Below are positions 57,467 through 64,000 of a stretch of DNA of 64,000 bases, piece by piece; within the stretch, counting starts at the first letter, position 1, and each line of letters begins with the position of its first letter. This stretch comes from Geosiphon pyriformis (Eukaryota; Glomeromycota; Glomeromycetes; Archaeosporales; Geosiphonaceae), in contig JAAOMT010000591.1 of NCBI GenBank assembly GCA_016748015.1, positions 791,996-855,995 on the forward strand, given 5' to 3'. Below the pieces are notes generated by a model. It saw only the letters and a list, made by a program, of their open reading frames with translations. It made no database searches and was not told where the DNA came from. The translations under genes were made by a program, and so were the position numbers.

Positions 57467-58960
57467 TTTTTGTTATATTTTTGTTGGATTTGGTTTGGTT
57501 TTGTTATATTTTTGGGTTGAAATGTTCTTAAATTTGTCTTATTCATGACAAACTGTCTGCATTTCCATTGTCTTTTCCCTTTTTATAATATATGGTATAA
57601 GTATATAATGAGAGTGCCATTTTCCATCTGAATTGTCTGCCATCTCCAAATTTTTGTTTTTGGAGTAATGTTAGTCCTTTGTGATCTGTATACACCTCAA
57701 ACTTCTGGCTCAAGTATTCTTTTCATTTCATAACTGCCCAATAAATTCCTAAATGTTCTAGTTCTGGTGTTCTATAATTTCTTTCAGCTGGAGTTAAACC
57801 TCAGCTGGCATATGTGACTGGATGTTCTCTTCTATCTGGTCCTCTCTGTGATAGTACTGCTCCCAATGCTTGGCCTAATATATTAGTGGTAATAATGAAT
57901 GGTTTATTGTGATTTGAATAGATCAGTATTGAAGCTTTTATAAACTTTCTTCTTAGAATATCAAAAGCTTCTTGTTGTGCTTCTGTCCATTTGTATTTTA
58001 CATTCTTGGTTTGAAGATGATTAAGTGGTTGGGCTATCTTAGAAAAGTTTTTGATGAAGCATTGATAATAGTCTGTGAATCACAAGAATGACTTTAACTC
58101 TGTCACATTGGTTGGTACTGAAAAGTTCTTGACTATCTCTATCTTTTCTGGATCCGTTTTAATGTCATCTTTGCTTACTATGTGCTCTAAAAAGTTTAAT
58201 TCTGTCTTGTCAAAGAAGCACTTATTGGCGTTCAACTTTAGCTCTGCTTATCATAGTCTTTCAAACACTTGTTGTAGATGATACAAATAATTATCAAATG
58301 TTTTGGAAAACATATTGGTGTCATCTAAATAAACGACTACTAATTTCTACAATAAGCCAGTATATACTATTTCCATTAGCCGCTGGAATGTGGCTGGAGC
58401 ATTTGTTAAGCCGAATGGTATTACTTCGAATTTAAAATTTCTCTTCCATGTTGTGAATGTGGTTTTTTCTTTGTCTACTGGATTCATGGCTACTTGCCAG
58501 TAACCACTATTTAAATCCAATGTTGAGAATCATTTATTCCCTCCAAAAGCATTGAATAGCTCTTGGATTCATGAAGTTGGATAGCTGTCTCTACGAGTAA
58601 CTCCATTGAGTTTTTTGTAGTCCACACAAAACCTAATCTTTCCATTCTTCTTCTGGATGAGTACCACTGATAATAACCATAGGCTCATAGATAGCTGAAT
58701 TAGCCCATTGTCAAGCATTCGGTTGATCTCTTGACAGATAATCTCATGGCTAATTGGTAGTACACTGTAGGCTTGTTGTTTGATTGGCATAGCATCTCCA
58801 GTCTTGATCTGATGTTGGATGATATCAGTTCTGCCAAATTTGTTTTTGCTAGTGAAGATGTCATTGAAGTTGTTGAGTAATATCTTGAGTTGCATACATT
58901 AAAGTGGATCTAAATTTCCCATGTTCATTTGTTCCAATTGTTCTGGTTAAAGTAAATAAG
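57467..58960 (-). pseudogene. LTR-2 reverse transcriptase and RNase H, degraded
   Basis: The RT begins KILLNNFNDIFTSKNKFG (58895 downward) and runs through [51 protein letters not shown] and an intact VVYLDDTNMFS (about 58340). RNase H follows (ITTNILGQALGAVLSQR, YASRGL, EVYTDHKGLTLL), where the first catalytic Asp again reads Asn. Several in-frame stops, such as one after YPTS, match lost Trp or Gln/Arg codons. Confidence 0.87.
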
Positions 58961-59042
58961 ATTCATTTTATTCGTAGATTGTTTGTGACGTAATATTCAC
59001 ATATTTACATAGCTGTGAAAAGTCTGGAATAATGCTTGGTAA

Positions 59043-59753
59043 TTAATTTTCTAATTTAATGCTTATGTATTTAATGATGGTTCCCTCTGGTATTGTGATG
59101 GCATTTCTTGTGGTGTTGTAAATGGAAATTTTGATATGGTTGTGGTTTTTGGCTGGTATGTGGAGATTGATAAGTCTAATCTCTCTTGATTCACAAAGAC
59201 TTGTTTCTGCTTCAAAAATCTGATCCTTATCTTTTACCTTTCTCTCTATAATTACCATGTACTGGTTATATGATGGAATAGAAATTACTTGACTAGTTAA
59301 GATAATTTCTTCTTGGCCAATTATTTCTTCTTCTGCCATATTGACTGGTATATCTATTCTACTCATAAATCTGAATCTCTGGATTCCTCTAGCTGTTATC
59401 CCTAATCCTTCCCTTTTTCCCACTAATACTAACTGAGCTACTCTAATCAGAGGCAGGAATATTGCCTATGCTATCTTTTTATTTGGTTCTATTATATAGG
59501 TCTTTTCTGAGTCATTTTGTAGCATTGTCATTATATTTCTTATATATTTGGTGTCAATTATTCCTCCTCTTATATTAATCTCTCTTTTTGCTAAACTACT
59601 TCTGGAAGCTAGTTGAACCATGGTTGTTGTTGGTATTTCTAATCTTATTTTCAGATCAATGCAGGTGCATGAATGTGGCTCTAATTTGATAGCATCTTTC
59701 CCTGAATACCTCAGATCAAATCTGGCATTAGTATCATGTGCACGTTCTGGCAT
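59043..59753 (-). pseudogene. LTR-2 dUTPase domain, degraded
   Basis: Trimeric-type dUTPase at the same place as in LTR-1. Motif I reads HDTNARFDLRYSGKD (family DAGFDL; Asp to Asn, Gly to Arg), II SRSSLAKREI (intact serines), III GGIIDTKYIRNI (family DAGYxGNI), IV PNKKIA, V RGIQRFRFMSRIDIPVNM (family GFGSTGRID). The Gly-to-Arg and Asp-to-Asn changes are all G-to-A in the coding strand, so the domain was once intact and decayed by the same process as the rest. A linker of about 120 residues follows before RT. Confidence 0.85.
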
Positions 59754-59846
59754 GATCTCTTTCTCATTATTGCTGAATCATTTCAAGGTCTGCTCCTTGG
59801 TGAGATTAGGGAGTGCGATATATATTTCTGAGTTTGAATCAAAGTT

Positions 59847-60659
59847 TCAATTGCTGTTGTTTTTGTTGCCATTTTGAACAGAACTGAAACTGGTGTTTTC
59901 GTCGTTGTCATTGTTGGAGTTTGAATTGGGATTGAAAACTGATTCCAATTCTGATGCACAGCTGCTGATTGGTTTTTTTTCTTCTGGAATCATGTAGATC
60001 ATGCATAGTGGTAGATTGTAAATAAGGTTACAATCATTATAGAATTGGAAGTCACATGGAATTAAACAGTGGTCACATAATCGGGTATTGATTTCCTCCA
60101 AACGTTGTTCTTGCTCTTCTCTCATGGGTGCTAAATTCTGATAGTGTTCATAAAATTCTTTTGGGCTGTTTTCTAAGTCGAGAAAAGCATCCGGGTTGAG
60201 AACCAAAACAATGTTTGTTGGTTCTAGAGGGTTGTTTTTGATTTCCAGAATTTTACTGGGCGAAGTGCCTTCTATCTTGGCATTAGCCATTTGCCAGATC
60301 TTGTTCTCATTGTGTAAATAACCTTCTAAGTAAGTGATTGCTCAGTGCCAGACTGCTGTGATGGGTGTTCTATGACTCACCCAGTTGCTAATAAAGATTG
60401 TGTACTGGCATGAAGTGTCACATATTCTCTCTCGACCAGGAATGTCATTCCACATCTCTTTGTTGAGCAGTTGTTCTTCACAAGTGAGACATAGTTCATT
60501 GTTCCACTTGTCTTGTCTCTTGGGGTACTCATAGTGTTTATGGTGGCATAGTTTGCAATAGTAATGAGTACACGTCCAATAGTCTTTGTCTGATGCAACC
60601 CAAGCTCCTATTGAGAACAACTTCTTGTTGCAATCTTTACACTTGAGAGGAATATGCAA
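59847..60659 (-). pseudogene. LTR-2 Cys-rich domain and acidic linker
   Basis: On the minus strand, PLKCKDCNKKLFSIGAW, CKLCHHKH, CLTCEEQLL and ICDTSCQYTIFI reproduce the Cys pairs of LTR-1 15175-15420. The linker continues with REEQEQRLEEINTRLCDHCL and an Asp/Asn/Ser-rich stretch before the dUTPase. Conservation of this arrangement in two diverged elements supports a real domain of unknown role. Confidence 0.7.
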
Positions 60660-60679
60660 TGGCTCTGGTCTGGTGTTGA

Positions 60680-61590
60680 TTAAATAAGATCTTTCCCAGC
60701 CACTGGTGCTGGCTTTGGTGGTTTTGTTGGTTTCAAGTTAGTTTTTTTCATTTTCTTTCCCTTTTTTTTAATTGCTTTTCTTTCACTTCCAGATTGATGG
60801 GTCTTCTTAATTGTTGTTAATTTCTCAGGCTTGGTCAGTGTTCCAAGTAAGTTCTTTCTTTCCTTTTTCTTTTTCTTGGTTATTGTTATCCCAAATAAGT
60901 ATTGGTGGCAGTTTGTTGTGATCAACATCAGTCCATAACATTTGGTATACTTCCCAGGTGGGTTTCAGCTTCTCTTTTTCCAAGTCAATTAGTGGGACTG
61001 GTGTGTGACTGGGTTTAAAATGACCACACATTGCTGGTACTCATGTATGTTAGCTGTTTTGGCTCAGTTGTAACTCCTGAGTGGTTCAATCGAGGATGGT
61101 TTTTGTTTGGGTGAGCCAGTTATTACCAACTAGCACTTAGTACTGAGTGGCTTCCATAACTAGTACTTTAATTGGGATAATTATGCCATTGACTTCTATA
61201 GGGAAGTCGTTAATTTTGCCAATAGAAGTTTTGGTTGTTCCATCAGCAATAATGATTCTTGTGTTGGCAGCTCGATTAACTTGGTGACCTAATTAATCCA
61301 TGAGTTGTCTTGTGATGATACTGTCAGTTGATTCACTATCTAGGATTAGTTTGATGAGGTGGCCATCGACTTTCACATCAGTGTATATTGCTGTGATGGG
61401 TTTTTTTTCTAAGGCAGCTCTACTAAATAGTGGTACCATTGTGGTTTCCTTGAGTTTGAAAGGGAATATGGTGGCCAATGTTTTGTTATTGGTGACAGTA
61501 ACTAGAGGTATATTGCTAGTAAGTACTAATGGTCAATTAGATTCTGAGTTGTGGGAGATGGCGTCTTCTAAAGTAACCAAAAAACTTAAA
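60680..61590 (-). pseudogene. LTR-2 protease region, degraded
   Basis: Aspartic protease active-site strand LIKLILDSESTDSIITRQL at about 61300-61360, with the same Asp-Ser-Glu seen in LTR-1. Downstream are ADGTTKTSIGKINDFP and VLVMEATQY, then a stop before VLVGNNWL. A Lys/Glu-rich tail follows (60680-61030). Confidence 0.82.
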
Positions 61591-61599
61591 TAGTGTTAA

Positions 61600-63857
61600 A
61601 AATTTGGATTTTGGGTGGAACCAGTACTTAAATTCTACTGATGAGAACCAGATTGTTGTGTTGATGAACTGGGGATTAGTTGGTAAACTATCATTGCTGA
61701 TTTCCAGTTTTGTTATGTTATTCTCGGCCTTTAGGTTCCGTTTTAAGATAAGTTTTGTGGCAGTATTTGAATTTGGGGTGTTTGATAGATTAACTGGGGC
61801 TGCAGCTAATAAATTGTTGGTGGCTACAGTTGATAGATGGCCTGTGGTTGATATACTAAAGTTTGATATACTGGTGGTTGATAGATTGGCTGTTGCATTA
61901 TGGGCTGGTAAATAGATTGATCTTGATTTTGATAGTTATTTGGGTTTGGAACTGGCAATCAGGGTTTCGATATTGATTTCCCGATTGTGGATTGCTATAA
62001 GTATGGTAATTAACTTGGATATGGCCTTGTTTACCACAGTTATAACAGACATGCATCTTTTGCTGCCACAGCTAATTGGAGAATGTTGGAAGATGCGACT
62101 GATTTTGGAAATGATTGGCATTTTCTTGATTATTGCATCATTGTGGAGGTTAATAGATTGGACAATTGTCAGCTAAGTATCCTTCTAATTTCTGATTAAT
62201 TAAATCACTGAATTGTTTCAATTTGGAATCTAGTTCAGATGATCCATTTATTACTAAGTTTATGGCTTGAGTATGATTGGCCTCTAACTCTGCTGACTCG
62301 AAATCCCTGGCATGTGTAACTGTGTCTTGAAGGGTGTTGGGATACAATGTGCATACATGTTGCAAGATGCTATTGTGCAGGCCATGGATAAACTGGTTGA
62401 GAATTTGTGGTACTGTAAAATAGTTAGCATTGATTGCTTGAATCTGTTGCAGATTTCTATGGAAGCATCCCAGGTAAGTGATAACTGCTTCAGTTTTTCT
62501 TTGTTTGATAGTAGTGAAAGTGTTGGCCAAGCAATTAATACTATTATTATTACTGAAATATCTCAAGAACTCCAGTTTGAATTCCTGGAAGGTTTGTGGT
62601 TTGGCTGCTAAACTTTAATACCAGGAATCAACAGTATCCTGGAAAAAGTATGGGATTGCTTGGAGAGCTCTTTGGTTATCCCAGTTATTCACCATGATTG
62701 CTTTGGCAATGTTATTGATCCATGCCTGGGCATTGTCTTCTTCACTGGTAAACTTCTCAAGTCTCATGATTAGTGCAAATGCCATGGATTGTTGTTGTTG
62801 CTGTAGAGATAGTACTAAAGGCTGTTGAATTGGCTGTTGTGAATGTTGAATTGGTTGCTGGAGTGGCTGCTATTAAATCAGTTCAATAATCAGTTCAATT
62901 GGTGGCTGATGGATGATGATTTCTGGAAATAAGTTTTGCTAATTGATTGTTTCGGGGTTTCAATTATCCTGAGTTGGCAGTGTCTGAATATTCGGAGTTT
63001 CAATTTCTGGGTTTTCTGGATTTAGATTTGGCTGGGTTTGAGAATTTGGGGTTTCAAATTCCGAGTTTTCAGTAATCAGATTCTGGTAAGTGAATTCTTA
63101 ATCCTCAGATTCTTTTTTTTCTTTTTTTTCTTGTTCTCCTTCCGATTCAGTGATTTCCCACAGACTCATTGTTCCGAAATCTGGTTGAGGTGGCAGAGAT
63201 TGAAATCCTGATGGTATTGGCGATCTAGATTTAAATTCTTCAAAATATTTGCCATATGGTCCTAATAAATCCTCTTTCCTTTGTTTACTTTGAAATGAAA
63301 ATTTTCCAAATGCTGATGTCGCAGTTGCTGTGAACGCATCTGTTGATATTATATTAATGGTGCTTCTAGGTGTATAATGGTATGATGAGTTGGTTGGTGA
63401 TTCAACCCTTGTTTTCTTCCAAGTAGGTGGTTGTATTTTTTGGGGTGTTATTGCTGGTGTTTGTAGTTTTTCTTTACCTTTACTTGCATAAATAATTGGG
63501 TATCTTTGCTGTGTGTGATATTCAATTTCTTTGTTGATTTCAGTGATGATGGATGTGAAATTATGATTTGTTGGTAGGCTGGTGTTTTGAATTAATTCAT
63601 TGTAAAAAGTTTCTCTTGCTGATTCAATATTTACTAATGTACCCAACAAATATGCAATTCTCTTGTTGACATAGAAATTGAAGGCTGATTCTGCTAATAT
63701 GTGATTATGGTTCAACCCTAAGTGTTGACAATAATATTGAAATAAGGATTTTGCAAATCCTAGATTGTTTGCTTCTATGCTTTCTGATTCTGCCACTTTT
63801 GGATGGGGTTGTTGATGCTGGTTTTCTGTAGGATTATACTTCACAGGGAGCACCAAA
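61600..63857 (-). pseudogene. LTR-2 gag, degraded
   Basis: The N-terminal part is open from just after the PBS to 63098 (VKYNPTENQHQ...) but lacks an ATG: the LTR-1 start ATGGAA corresponds to GTGAAG. The gag core lies at 62150-62640 (VITYLGCFHRNLQQIQAINA; ILNQFIHGL). The zinc knuckle at about 62005-62047 reads CYNCGKQGHIQVNY, with the last Cys changed to Tyr. The region between 62640 and 63098 is Gln-rich with stops. Confidence 0.8.
63842..63857 (-). promoter_or_regulatory. Primer-binding site of LTR-2
   Basis: On the minus strand TTTGGTGCTCCCTGTG directly follows the LTR end GGTAACA. It shares TTTGGTGCTC with LTR-1. Confidence 0.6.
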
Positions 63858-64000
63858 TGTTACCAATAATTATTTGGGATCTCAAGTTAAATAACAAACC
63901 CATAACTTGGTGTTCAAAGGACTGTTCATGTTTGATGATAATCTGAAGATTTTGTAGTCTGAAGATTTTGTTGGAGTTCTTTGTATAATGAACAGAGATT
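63858..64000 (-). repeat. 5' LTR of LTR-2, partial
   Basis: The first 143 bp match 54528-54670 closely, with differences that are again mainly transitions. It continues beyond the window. Confidence 0.9.

Larger units (their letters stand above)
54528..64000 (-). mobile_element. LTR-2: second dUTPase-bearing gypsy-like retrotransposon, truncated by window edge
   Basis: Related to LTR-1 in order and domains but in the opposite direction. Read on the minus strand: 5' LTR (from 63858 to beyond the window), PBS, gag, protease, Cys-rich domain, dUTPase, RT, RNase H, integrase, extra ORF, polypurine tract and 3' LTR (54528-55381). The internal region is 8476 bp. The termini are TGTTAC/GTAACA. The RT catalytic YLDD is intact, but many stops and Gly-to-Arg or Asp-to-Asn changes show it is dead. 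It sits inside LINE-C ORF1; 54524-54527 (CTGC) should be its target duplication, but the other side lies outside the window. Confidence 0.9.

Overview
The window reads as an AT-rich, intron-dense fungal genome. The host genes are standard opisthokont ones with short GT-AG introns. The transposons resemble families I associate with arbuscular mycorrhizal fungi (Glomeromycotina); that placement is inference, not proof.

Layout. (1) 111-7028: a full-length but dead LINE (LINE-A, + strand) with a 16-bp target-site duplication. (2) 7029-8767: AT-rich spacer. (3) 8768-25533: a second copy of the same LINE (LINE-B, + strand), split at 11557-21410 by a 9.8-kb Ty3/gypsy-like LTR retrotransposon (LTR-1) with its own 4-bp duplication. 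(4) 25534-28618: about 3 kb of extremely AT-rich, apparently gene-free DNA. (5) 28619-49528: a compact island of nine intact host genes: SWC4/DMAP1 (-), 20S proteasome alpha-4 PRE9/PSMA4 (+), a mitochondrial 2-Cys peroxiredoxin (-), the LYR-family ETF regulator ETFRF1 (+), S-adenosylmethionine decarboxylase SPE2 (-), a pentatricopeptide protein (+), COQ2 (+), an augmin HAUS5-like protein (+) and the Fe-S helicase CHL1/DDX11 (-). (6) About 49940-64000: a third, older LINE (LINE-C, + strand) whose ORF1 was hit twice, by a coding-free LTR element (50232-53028) and by a second large LTR retrotransposon (LTR-2, - strand) that runs off the right edge.

How the parts relate. Three gene pairs are divergent over short intergenic gaps (about 170-210 bp). 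Four neighbouring proteins (peroxiredoxin, ETFRF1, PPR, COQ2) probably act in mitochondria. ETF passes electrons to ubiquinone, whose ring COQ2 prenylates, but I do not claim co-regulation.

The most unusual content is in the LTR retrotransposons. Both carry a cysteine-rich domain and a trimeric-type dUTPase between protease and reverse transcriptase, plus an extra unrecognised ORF after integrase. All elements are inactivated mainly by C-to-T/G-to-A changes (CAA, CGA and TGG turned into stops; catalytic Asp turned into Asn), which suggests RIP-like mutation or deamination of methylated cytosine. Host gene models were spliced by hand; each complete model keeps frame and matches the family from end to end unless stated. 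A 50-base assembly gap lies at 12685-12734.
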